The notes under the pieces were generated by a model. The model was not told the origin of the DNA and made no database searches. It worked only from the letters and a program-made list of their open reading frames with translations. From NCBI RefSeq assembly GCF_000585995.1, contig NZ_CP007410.1, positions 3,375,430 through 3,439,429 of the forward strand: a stretch of 64,000 nt of DNA, read 5' to 3'. The translations under genes and the position numbers were made by a program. Of the stretch, positions 18,619 through 26,084 are shown one piece after another (positions within the stretch are counted from its first letter, which is position 1; every line of letters starts with the position of its first letter). Source of the DNA: Pseudomonas brassicacearum (lineage in GTDB: Bacteria > Pseudomonadota > Gammaproteobacteria > Pseudomonadales > Pseudomonadaceae).

Positions 18619-19404
18619 ATGAAACCGAACGAACATGCCTGGGTGCTCATCACCGGCGCCTCAAGCGGATTTGGCGAGGAATTTGCCCGACAATACGCCG
18701 CGCAGGGGAAATCACTTGTCCTGGTGGCACGCAGGCTGGATAAGCTCGAAGCGTTATCCGCACAGTTGCGCCAACGTTTTGCCATTGAGGTCATCGTCGA
18801 GCAAGTAGACCTGTCGTCTATCCCCGCGGTCATCGAACTGCATAAGCGGCTGAGCGAGCGCCAAATCGTGATCGATGTGCTCATCAACAATGCGGGACAT
18901 GGATTGCAGGGGCCTTTTCTGGATCAGCCCCTGGACCGCTCCCTGGCCATGATCGATCTGGATATCGCCAGTCTGACGGCTCTGACTCAGCTCTTCGCGA
19001 CAGACATGCGAGCGCGTAAGCGTGGGCAAATCCTGATGGTCGCCAGCCTGCTGTCTTTTCAAGGCGTGAAAAATTTTGCCGTTTACTCTGCCGCCAAAGC
19101 GTACGTACTGCGTTTCTCTGAAGCGTTGCATCGTGAACTCAAACGCGACGGCGTCATCGTGACGGCACTTTGTCCGGGAATGTCGGATACCGGGTTCGCG
19201 CAAAGCGCGAGCCAAACGATCACACCCGCCTTGAAAATGGTCATGATGCAGCCACAACCCGTGGTCCGTGCAGGCATTCAAGCGCTGCAAGCCGGACGAA
19301 TAAGTGTCGTGCCGGGCATTGGCAACAAGGCAATGACCGTCCTGACCTGGGCCACGCCGCGCTGGTTTCACCAAGGTCTCATGGCACGCATCATGGGTGC
19401 CTGA
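18619..19404 (+). CDS. Short-chain dehydrogenase/reductase (DltE-like)
   Basis: The 261-residue protein has the classical SDR signature: nucleotide motif TGASSGFG at residues 11-18, NNAG near residue 90 and catalytic YSAAK at 156-160, with a serine upstream in VASLLSF. It should reduce or oxidise a carbonyl or hydroxyl using NAD(P). Members of this branch act on varied substrates including acyl groups. The start MKPNEHAWVLITG is chosen because it places the glycine motif at the usual distance from the N-terminus. It lies in the same transcription unit as the outer-membrane factor and could act on the ketosynthase product. Confidence 0.88.
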   Translation: MKPNEHAWVLITGASSGFGEEFARQYAAQGKSLVLVARRLDKLEALSAQLRQRFAIEVIVEQVDLSSIPAVIELHKRLSERQIVIDVLINNAGHGLQGPFLDQPLDRSLAMIDLDIASLTALTQLFATDMRARKRGQILMVASLLSFQGVKNFAVYSAAKAYVLRFSEALHRELKRDGVIVTALCPGMSDTGFAQSASQTITPALKMVMMQPQPVVRAGIQALQAGRISVVPGIGNKAMTVLTWATPRWFHQGLMARIMGA

Positions 19405-19426
19405 GGGTACCGCGAAGTGCGCTGAA

Positions 19427-19454
19427 GGCCGGGAGTCAGCCTGCACTCCCGGCC
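19427..19454. terminator. Convergent terminator hairpin
   Basis: GGCCGGGAGT and ACTCCCGGCC form a perfect 10-bp stem with an 8-base loop between the converging dehydrogenase and FadL-like genes. There is no T-run, so it may act as a hairpin barrier for both units. Confidence 0.5.
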
Positions 19455-19471
19455 GGTAAGGCAGCGTTCGA

Positions 19472-20743
19472 TCAGAAGCGATAACTGACTGAAGTACCGA
19501 AACCACTCGCACTGTTTTTGTACTTGGAGCTGTAGGCTCCCCGGGTAGCCGAAGCATCGTTGACCCGCACGCTCTCTTCCCACAGATAGGAATAAGCGAC
19601 ATCGACGGTGACATTGTCCACCGGTGTCCAGCCTGCACCGAAACTGATAACCGTCCGGTCACCGGTAGGAATACGAGGGCCACGGTTGGTGTTGTTGGCG
19701 GGTGATTGGTCAACCGAAAAGCCCGCACGAAGCACCCACTGATCGTTCAATTGATACGACGCACCAATGGCGTGAGCCCAGGTATCACGCCAGTTCTGCT
19801 CCTCGGTAATGGTGCCCAACGCGCCGCTCAAGGCAGGCGGCAGGCCTTTATTCTCGATAGTCAACTCCTTGAAGCGACTCCAGCGTGTCCAGGTACTGCC
19901 CACGTACAAGGTCCAGTCATCGTTGAGCTGGTGAGTCACCGACAAGTCCACCGATTCCGGGGTATCCACATCCAAGGAAGCGTCATAGCTGCGCCCGCTA
20001 ACCCCTAGCAGGCTGAAGGTTCCGCCACTGACCTTGGTCTTGGCATCCAGGTGGTAGCTGACCTTGGAATGATAGGTCAACCCCATGCGGGTTCGGTCTG
20101 TAGCCTGCACCAGGATGCCGGCGTTGAAACCGAGGGCTGTATCGTCGCCGGTGCTTTTGAGCTTTCCATCATTACTCCCCGGACTGAAGGCGTTGGGCAC
20201 CATCCCGCTTATCTCACCGCTGATACGGTTGATCGTGGGACCGAATCCGATCGACACGGTGTCGTTGAAGGCATAACTGATGGTGGGCTGGAACGTAAGC
20301 GTCTTGACCTCGCTTTTATTGGCGTAATAACGCCCGGCGAAGTCGCTGCCGTAATCGGTAATCAAGCCAAACGGCACATAAAAGCCAACACCAAACGCCC
20401 AGTGCTCATCAATGGGCTTGACGTAGTAACCCATCGGCACGCTAGTCGTTGGCACCATGTCGCCGTCTTCCTCACCACCGAAGGTACTGCGGGTCTGGCT
20501 TATGTCAGTCTTGGCGACCAGCGTCGCCACCCCCAGGCTGGCTTGCTCCCTCTTCAAGCGAGACATGCCCGCCGGATTACCGAACACCGTGCTCGCATCT
20601 TCAGCGGAGGAAGAACGACCGGCAAACCCCACGCCCATCCCACTGATGCTTTGTTCATTGAGGGCGAAACCACTTGCAAACGTATCGCACGTCGCGAGCA
20701 CAACAGCGAGACCCAACGGGGTCTTGAGCAACATTTTTTTCAT
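19472..20743 (-). CDS. FadL/OmpP1/TodX-family outer-membrane transporter
   Basis: The 423-residue protein has a signal peptide (to about residue 24) followed by SGFALNEQSISGMGVGFAGRSS, the N-terminal hatch signature of the FadL family. Many beta-strand segments follow and it ends in an aromatic residue (VSYRF). These channels carry long-chain fatty acids or other hydrophobic compounds across the outer membrane. It lies 51 bp after the thioesterase gene and shares its operator-controlled promoter at 21620. It may take up, or leak out, the hydrophobic molecule made or handled by this cluster. Confidence 0.93.
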   Translation of the reverse strand: MKKMLLKTPLGLAVVLATCDTFASGFALNEQSISGMGVGFAGRSSSAEDASTVFGNPAGMSRLKREQASLGVATLVAKTDISQTRSTFGGEEDGDMVPTTSVPMGYYVKPIDEHWAFGVGFYVPFGLITDYGSDFAGRYYANKSEVKTLTFQPTISYAFNDTVSIGFGPTINRISGEISGMVPNAFSPGSNDGKLKSTGDDTALGFNAGILVQATDRTRMGLTYHSKVSYHLDAKTKVSGGTFSLLGVSGRSYDASLDVDTPESVDLSVTHQLNDDWTLYVGSTWTRWSRFKELTIENKGLPPALSGALGTITEEQNWRDTWAHAIGASYQLNDQWVLRAGFSVDQSPANNTNRGPRIPTGDRTVISFGAGWTPVDNVTVDVAYSYLWEESVRVNDASATRGAYSSKYKNSASGFGTSVSYRF

Positions 20744-20794
20744 TATTAGGACTCTGAGCGCAGTAGCTGATGAAATGACGCAGTGGGTTTTGTA

Positions 20795-21574
20795 TCAGGT
20801 AAAAATCGCCACGGTCTGGCGCGCCCAAAGCACACGCCGACCGCTTTCGTCCCAGATCTCCATATCCTGGAGCGAGTAGCCTTCCTGGGCCTGCTGGCTA
20901 AAAGAGTTGATCAGGAACCACTCGCCACCGGCGGCCGGCTGTGGCAGGTCAATCATCCAGGACGCAGAGCTGATGACCGCGGGTTCGGTGAAGCAGGTCA
21001 TGGCCGCTGGCGGCATGCTGTCAGCCAATGCAATCAAGGCGACGGCCGGGTCCACGCCCCGTGCATCCAGGTGACGTACCCACATCAACAGTTCGGGATT
21101 TTCGGCGCCAGACACCGGCAGCGAACCGCCCGCAGGACGCATCTCGAAGTTATAGGCGCAAGCCGGCGCGACCCTGCTGTCCAGCACCAATGTTGCGTAC
21201 CGGGATGGACCGTCTACCAGCGGGGGCCCCCATGCATCATGGGTAATGCTGCTGACCCGCGGCTGAGCGAACAGCAGGGTCGAGCGCAACGCAAGGTCAT
21301 CACCCGACAGGCAATCGACCGATACGGACGTCACGGATCGCCCTTGACGCAAAACGCTGACGTCGAATGTCTGGCCCTGCGTGACCGGTCCTATGAACGA
21401 CACCTGGGCGGACTTGAATGGGGGGAAACCTGCCGGACGCTCGCGCAAAACCGCTTGCAGCGACAGCGCTGCGCTGAGACCGCCAAAAATCGTACGACCC
21501 TGCTGCCAGTTGGGCGGAGGAACAAACGGCACCTCCGGATCGAAGAGCTGCAGCACCTGGGCAAAGCTCGCCAT
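20795..21574 (-). CDS. Acyl-CoA thioesterase (double hotdog, TesB-like)
   Basis: The 259-residue protein has two hotdog halves: an N-terminal half with NWQQGRTIFGGLSAALSLQA and a C-terminal half with LLMWVRHLDARGVDPAVALIALADSMPPA, as in the thioesterase-II-like 4HBT_3 family. It should hydrolyse acyl-CoA or acyl thioesters. The ATG at 21574 has GAAGGA at a suitable distance; the upstream extension would run into the operator. It is the first gene of the thioesterase-FadL operon. Confidence 0.85.
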   Translation of the reverse strand: MASFAQVLQLFDPEVPFVPPPNWQQGRTIFGGLSAALSLQAVLRERPAGFPPFKSAQVSFIGPVTQGQTFDVSVLRQGRSVTSVSVDCLSGDDLALRSTLLFAQPRVSSITHDAWGPPLVDGPSRYATLVLDSRVAPACAYNFEMRPAGGSLPVSGAENPELLMWVRHLDARGVDPAVALIALADSMPPAAMTCFTEPAVISSASWMIDLPQPAAGGEWFLINSFSQQAQEGYSLQDMEIWDESGRRVLWARQTVAIFT

Positions 21575-21619
21575 GTCGACGTTCCTTCGGCTAAGAGCAG
21601 ATGCGCCATGTTTATTCAT

Positions 21620-21643
21620 GTGACCATTTGTGTCAATAGTCAC
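21620..21643. promoter_or_regulatory. TetR operator 3 (thioesterase-fadL promoter)
   Basis: GTGACCAT and ATAGTCAC half-sites span 24 bp, 46 bp upstream of the thioesterase start. A minus-strand TTGACA (complement of 21631-21636) sits inside the site, as in operator 1. Confidence 0.75.
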
Positions 21644-21749
21644 ATTCCAGATAAATAAATGCCCTTCCTCAGCCAACAAGGACTGCACTGTGAGAGCGTG
21701 TGGATGATGCATCGCTTACAACGGCGGAGGACTCATCAACAGCCGAAGC

Positions 21750-22370
21750 TCAAGGCATGAGGCTACGCAAGATGAGGTTGGAAGTGAGCGCGGGCGCTTC
21801 TTCGACGAAGTCGAGGTTGTACTGCAACAGCAACGGATTGACGAAAGGCCGTAGCGCCAGATGTATCGCGTCTACGGTCTCGTCCAGTGGTGTCTTACGC
21901 TCGAACTCACCGAGCTCTCGCCCCTCACGCACGATTTGCAACACGAAGCCTTTGATCCGTGCGTCATAGCCCCGCGCGCTGGGCCAGTGCTCCGAGGCAG
22001 AGAACGCGGCAATGTCATAGAGCTTGCGGTCATTGAAGAACAGGTCCACGCCGGTCGTCACCAGGGTTTTGACCAAGCGTCGAAAACGCTCCGTCGGTGA
22101 GAGGCCGTCTTCGTTGATGGCCTGCTCTACAGCTGCAACGATTTTCCCCAGGCACTGGGTACAGATGGCTTCACCGATCGCCTGCTTGGAGTCGAAGAAC
22201 TTGTAGATGTAGGCCTTGGAAAACCCGATGGCCTTGGCCAGGTCGGACACCGTGGTCTTGGCGTAGCCGTATTGACTGAAATGCTCGTTGGCCGCCGCGA
22301 CGATCTGGTCTCGGATCTCGTGATCGGCTGGGCCACGGGTGCTGGGCGTAGGAATGGATGGCTGGTTCAT
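21750..22370 (-). CDS. TetR-family regulator of the lipid/RND cluster
   Basis: The 206-residue protein has an N-terminal TetR helix-turn-helix (TVSDLAKAIGFSKAYIYKFF) at about residues 41-60 and a helical ligand-binding domain. The start is uncertain: ATG at 22370 lacks a clear ribosome-binding site and ATG at 22388 is possible. A palindrome of the same type as those at three other cluster promoters lies just upstream, so it very likely represses itself and the whole cluster. A hydrophobic acyl ligand is a reasonable guess. Confidence 0.9.
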   Translation of the reverse strand: MNQPSIPTPSTRGPADHEIRDQIVAAANEHFSQYGYAKTTVSDLAKAIGFSKAYIYKFFDSKQAIGEAICTQCLGKIVAAVEQAINEDGLSPTERFRRLVKTLVTTGVDLFFNDRKLYDIAAFSASEHWPSARGYDARIKGFVLQIVREGRELGEFERKTPLDETVDAIHLALRPFVNPLLLQYNLDFVEEAPALTSNLILRSLMP

Positions 22371-22409
22371 GGGGGGCAGCTTACGCATCCTGAAGAGGGT
22401 TGACAACTT

Positions 22410-22433
22410 GTGACTATACTGCAACTCAGTCAC
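22410..22433. promoter_or_regulatory. TetR operator 4 (autoregulatory)
   Basis: GTGACT and AGTCAC half-sites are spaced to give 24 bp, as at operators 1-3. A minus-strand TATAGT that could serve as a -10 lies within the site. It ends 39 bp upstream of the chosen tetR start. Confidence 0.7.
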
Positions 22434-22493
22434 AAACCAACCCTATAAGAAATATATTCGGGACACCGAAGGAACAAAAAACGCACTTCAGAT

Positions 22494-23483
22494 TTACCCC
22501 GATGTGCTGGATCTTGGCTCAATTGTGCGCGATGGTAGGCCCGGGCCGCACAAAACACTGCTCCATGACCCGCTCCCCCATTGTTGCCCCTCCTGCTCGC
22601 GCTCCAGCATGAAACCAAAGTCTTCATACAGTTGCCGAGCAGCCTCAAGGCCCTGGAACGTCCAGAGCCGCGTTGCGCAAAAACCCCATTCATCACAGAA
22701 CTTCATGGCTTCAGCCAGCAAGCGTTTGCCTGCGCCTTTACCTCGTGCGCAGTCATCCAGAATAAAAAAGCGCAAAGTGGCTTCGCCGCCCTCTCCTTCA
22801 CCATCGATAGCAATCGACCCAACAATGCGCTGGTCATCCAACGCCACCCAAACCTCATTGCGTGGGTTGTGCAAACGCCCCATCAGGTTAGCCATATCGG
22901 CCGCAACCAGGCTTTCGAATGGCTGGCCAAAGCTGAAGTATCTTGAGTAGTAGTCTGCATGCATTTGCACAATTCGGCCGATGATGCCAGGACGGTAACC
23001 GCGAGCGATACCCAGCTCGGCCGCAGACGGCTGCCCCGTATCGAGTCGGAAGGCCTGGAGCGCGGCGGCATAGCTGGCAATGCCCTCACTCACCGTTCGC
23101 CATTGTTCGCGAGTTAAGTGAGCCAGGGCCGCACCGACCTGTCTCGTGGCGAATGAATCAATGGCTCGCAGGGTCTTCTTGCCCTGTGCCGAGAGCCGCA
23201 GCGTCTTGAAGCGCGCATCCTCCTCATGGGCAACTTCTTCAATTTCACCGGCCTCGACCAGCTTGCGAACCATTCGGCTTACGCTGGATTTTTCCAGGCC
23301 AAGCAGCTCAACAAGCTCGACCGCCGTCAGCGCCTGGCGATTCCCGATCTCGACGATGGTATGCACGGACGACGGCGGATAGCCCGTCGCAGCCAGCGTA
23401 GCGTGCATGAACCCAAGCTCTCGCACCATGAGACGGGAAGCTGAACGGATTTTTTCAATCAGATCTTGTTGGGACTGGCTCAC
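22494..23483 (-). CDS. MarR-GNAT fusion protein
   Basis: The 329-residue protein joins an N-terminal MarR winged helix (LTAVELVELLGLEKSSVSRM at about residues 53-72, wing near 83-93) to a C-terminal GNAT acetyltransferase domain. The GNAT domain has the acetyl-CoA loop CARGKGAGKRL near residue 246 and GFMLERE near the end. Such fusions likely both bind DNA and acetylate a small molecule or protein; the substrate is unknown. The start is taken as GTG at 23483 because GAGGGG lies 6 bases upstream; the ATG at 23510 has no ribosome-binding site. A perfect palindrome upstream suggests autoregulation. Confidence 0.88.
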   Translation of the reverse strand: MSQSQQDLIEKIRSASRLMVRELGFMHATLAATGYPPSSVHTIVEIGNRQALTAVELVELLGLEKSSVSRMVRKLVEAGEIEEVAHEEDARFKTLRLSAQGKKTLRAIDSFATRQVGAALAHLTREQWRTVSEGIASYAAALQAFRLDTGQPSAAELGIARGYRPGIIGRIVQMHADYYSRYFSFGQPFESLVAADMANLMGRLHNPRNEVWVALDDQRIVGSIAIDGEGEGGEATLRFFILDDCARGKGAGKRLLAEAMKFCDEWGFCATRLWTFQGLEAARQLYEDFGFMLEREQEGQQWGSGSWSSVLCGPGLPSRTIEPRSSTSG

Positions 23484-23510
23484 GGTAAACCCCTCGAACG
23501 AAACAAGCAT

Positions 23511-23531
23511 TTAGTTGTAGTGCACAACTAA
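23511..23531. promoter_or_regulatory. MarR-type palindromic operator
   Basis: TTAGTTGT and ACAACTAA form a perfect 8-bp inverted repeat with a 5-bp centre. This matches MarR-family operators in size and base composition. It is 27 bp upstream of the GTG start of the MarR-GNAT gene. Confidence 0.7.
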
Positions 23532-23851
23532 AAGCAAGTCAATCGAGCCCTTCCTGGCCTAATTCCAGGTATTTGAAACGCATTGACCACTGGCATCAAT
23601 TCATGAACGTGGCCCGTCCCGTCTCTATCCAAACGGCATCAAATTCCAAGCCTCAAGGTTTTTGTCGACGGGATGATCTATACCTTCAAGAACACGCAAT
23701 AAAGGCCAGGGCGACAACGTTGACGTGTTCCAATAAAAACACGGTGGCGAACCTGCTTGTGGTTCGAACACCATGGCCTGCCGGACGATGTTTCCAGACG
23801 CCGAGCACACGTAGAATGGCGCACCCCTTTTCAATGCCTGAAGTATCGATC
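23532..23851. other. Intergenic region upstream of the orphan binding protein
   Basis: About 320 bp between the MarR operator and the binding-protein gene. An in-frame extension of the downstream gene exists but does not look like coding protein. I see no hairpin or conserved gene; a promoter is presumed. Confidence 0.4.
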
Positions 23852-24616
23852 ATGAGCCCGATCACACGCGTTTTGAATGCCCGTACCAAAGCGCTTCCCA
23901 GGCTTTGTCTGTTGTTACCGCTGGTGGTTGCCCATAACGCGTGGGGCGAAGCCCCAACGATTGAATTGCACATCCTGGACGCGCCCCCGCTGACGTTTGT
24001 CGACGACCCCAGGGGGCACGGTATCGTTGGCGATGTCGCCGTGGCTGCCATGGCGAAGGCCGGGTACACCGTGAAAATCCATGTGCTCCCCTGGGCCCGG
24101 TCACAGAAACACGTCAGCGAAGAACATGACCACTTGATCGCGCCCCTGTCGCGCATACCTGGGCGTGAAGATCGTTTTACCTGGATTGCCATGGTCATGC
24201 CCATGGAGCGCGCCTTTTTCAGCCTCGACAAGCGGGTGAACAGCTTCGCCCAAGCGAAAGAAACCTACCGCAAGATCGGCGTCGGCCTGGGCAGTGCACA
24301 GGAGGAGATCCTGCGCACCGAAGGGTTCAGGGACGACCAGATCTATCCGCTGGCCATCGGCGACAACCCCGCCCAGATGCTCTTGATGGGACGCATCGAT
24401 GCCTGGTTCAACGGCGTCCCGGAGAGTCGCTATATCTGGCCGAAGGTGTCCAAGCGCAAACTGCTCATGAGCTCGGTCAAAAGCAGTGCGGATCTCTACC
24501 TGGCCTGTTCCAAGCAATGTTCCCCAAAAATGGTTCAGGACTTGCGCGAGGCCGTTGACACCCTTCGCGCGGAGGGCGAACTTAAGCGTATCCATGACGT
24601 CTATTTGCCGGACTAG
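23852..24616 (+). CDS. Orphan periplasmic solute-binding protein (SBP_bac_3-like)
   Basis: The 254-residue protein has a signal peptide ending near HNAWGEA, then IELHILDAPPLTFVDD and VAVAAMAKAGYTVKIHVLPWARSQK, typical of amino-acid-type periplasmic binding proteins. A second lobe has YRKIGVGLGSAQEEIL. Pseudomonas genomes hold many such stand-alone copies without a permease, and the ligand is usually unknown. No ABC subunits lie nearby. The ATG at 23852 is chosen because it starts the signal peptide directly; ATG at 23834 is an alternative. Confidence 0.8.
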   Translation: MSPITRVLNARTKALPRLCLLLPLVVAHNAWGEAPTIELHILDAPPLTFVDDPRGHGIVGDVAVAAMAKAGYTVKIHVLPWARSQKHVSEEHDHLIAPLSRIPGREDRFTWIAMVMPMERAFFSLDKRVNSFAQAKETYRKIGVGLGSAQEEILRTEGFRDDQIYPLAIGDNPAQMLLMGRIDAWFNGVPESRYIWPKVSKRKLLMSSVKSSADLYLACSKQCSPKMVQDLREAVDTLRAEGELKRIHDVYLPD

Positions 24617-24682
24617 GACGCCATTCAAGGACAGTTCCTGTCATCCAGCGGCCATCAATTAGATTGATAGCAGCCTAACGAA

Positions 24683-24702
24683 AGCCCCGCACTAGAGGGG
24701 CT
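24683..24702. terminator. Weak hairpin after the binding-protein gene
   Basis: AGCCCC and GGGGCT pair across an 8-base loop between the binding-protein stop and mexE. There is no clear T-run, so terminator function is uncertain. Confidence 0.35.
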
Positions 24703-24715
24703 GTCGATGGCTTAT

Positions 24716-24730
24716 ATCATTCCGAATGAT
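24716..24730. promoter_or_regulatory. Palindrome upstream of mexE
   Basis: ATCATTC and GAATGAT flank a single C in a perfect inverted repeat, 86 bp before the mexE start. It contains ATC and GAT elements like those in MexT sites, but the full spaced MexT pattern was not confirmed. It is the best candidate control site for the operon. Confidence 0.45.
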
Positions 24731-24815
24731 AGTTACCTTTGTTTCATTCGATTCGTTCCTCTGCGTCTCGCCACGCATCATCCGCCCATTCTCAATACAT
24801 TGGCGGATGCTATCC

Positions 24816-26069
24816 ATGGAACATTCACTTTCAAAACTGCGCTTTCCCCTCGCACTGCTGTCGGTGCTGGTGATGAGCGCCTGCGGCAAGACTCCCGACA
24901 CGGCAGCTTCCATGCCGCCGGCCAAAGTCAGTGTGGCCAAGGTGTTGGAGCAACCCGTCAACGAATGGGATGAATTCACCGGACGCCTCGAAGCACCGGA
25001 AACCGTCGAGATTCGCCCGCGGGTTTCCGGACAGATCGATGAAGTGGCCTTCACCGAAGGCGCGCTGGTCAAGAAAGGCGACCTGCTGTTCCAGATCGAC
25101 CCACGCCCCTTCCAGGCTGAAGTACGTCGTCTTGAAGCCCAACTGGCCCAGGCCCGCGCCACCGCCACCCGCAGCGAAAACGAGGCCCAGCGCGGCGAAC
25201 GCCTGCGCTTGAGCAACGCCATTTCCGCCGAGCTGGCAGACTCGCGCACCAGCGCCGCCCAGGAAGCCCGCGCCGCCGCTGCGGCCATCCAGGCGCAATT
25301 GGACCTGGCCAAGCTGAACCTGAGTTTCACCCGCGTCACCTCGCCCATCAGCGGTCGCGTCAGCCGGGCGGACATCACCGCCGGCAACCTGGTGACCGCC
25401 GACGTCACGGCGCTGACCAGCGTAGTGTCCACCGACAAGGTCTACGCCTACTTCGACGCCGACGAGCGCGTCTTCCTCAAATACACCCAACTCGCCCGCC
25501 AGGGTCAGCGCGGCCAAGCCACGCCGGTCTACATGGGCCTGTCCAACGAGGACGGCAACCCGCACCAGGGCCAGATGAACTTCGTCGACAACCAGGTCAA
25601 CCCGCAGACCGGCACCATCCGCGGTCGCGCTGTGTTCGACAACAAAGACGGCACCTACACCCCAGGCCTGTATGCCCGACTGAAGCTGGTGGGCAGCGGC
25701 ACTTATTCCGCCGTGCTGATCAACGACGAAGCCGTGGGCACCGACCTGGGCAAGAAGTTCGTGCTGGTGATGGACGCCGAGAACAAGCCTGCGTATCGCG
25801 CCGTCGAGCTGGGGCCGAAGATCGAAGGCCTGCGCATCGTGCGCAACGGCTTGAGCAAGGACGACACTATCATCGTCAAGGGGCTGCAACGGGCTCGTCC
25901 AGGTTCGCCGGTGACGCCTGAAATCATTCCGATGGCCAGCGACGAAACCCTCGCCGCCCTGGCACAACAACGTAAAGCGCTCGAAGCCAGCAACCTGCCC
26001 CAAGTCGCGCCGTCCAAGGCTGCGTCTGGATCGGCAGGCAAACTGGCCGCTGCGACCCCACGCGGTTAA
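24816..26069 (+). CDS. mexE: RND efflux periplasmic adaptor MexE
   Basis: The 417-residue protein has a lipoprotein-type signal with LVMSACGK, then lipoyl-half motifs (EIRPRVSGQIDEV and FTRVTSPISGRVSRADITAGNLV) around a helical hairpin, and a beta-barrel domain ending in an alanine/lysine-rich tail. Length and sequence fit MexE of P. aeruginosa. It starts a three-gene operon with mexF 15 bp and oprN further downstream. MexEF-OprN exports chloramphenicol, quinolones, trimethoprim and quorum-sensing precursors in P. aeruginosa. The ATG at 24816 follows GGCGGA; ATG at 24807 is possible. Confidence 0.92.
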   Translation: MEHSLSKLRFPLALLSVLVMSACGKTPDTAASMPPAKVSVAKVLEQPVNEWDEFTGRLEAPETVEIRPRVSGQIDEVAFTEGALVKKGDLLFQIDPRPFQAEVRRLEAQLAQARATATRSENEAQRGERLRLSNAISAELADSRTSAAQEARAAAAAIQAQLDLAKLNLSFTRVTSPISGRVSRADITAGNLVTADVTALTSVVSTDKVYAYFDADERVFLKYTQLARQGQRGQATPVYMGLSNEDGNPHQGQMNFVDNQVNPQTGTIRGRAVFDNKDGTYTPGLYARLKLVGSGTYSAVLINDEAVGTDLGKKFVLVMDAENKPAYRAVELGPKIEGLRIVRNGLSKDDTIIVKGLQRARPGSPVTPEIIPMASDETLAALAQQRKALEASNLPQVAPSKAASGSAGKLAAATPRG

Positions 26070-26084
26070 GGGACTGAATCCAAG

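Noticed and set aside
17064..18890. 608-codon minus-strand frame opposite the outer-membrane factor gene
   Set aside because: It crosses two real genes and an operator site, and the predicted protein has no recognisable domain.
18754..19728. 324-codon minus-strand frame over the dehydrogenase and FadL gene ends
   Set aside because: It overlaps two clear genes and a terminator hairpin and has no ribosome-binding site.
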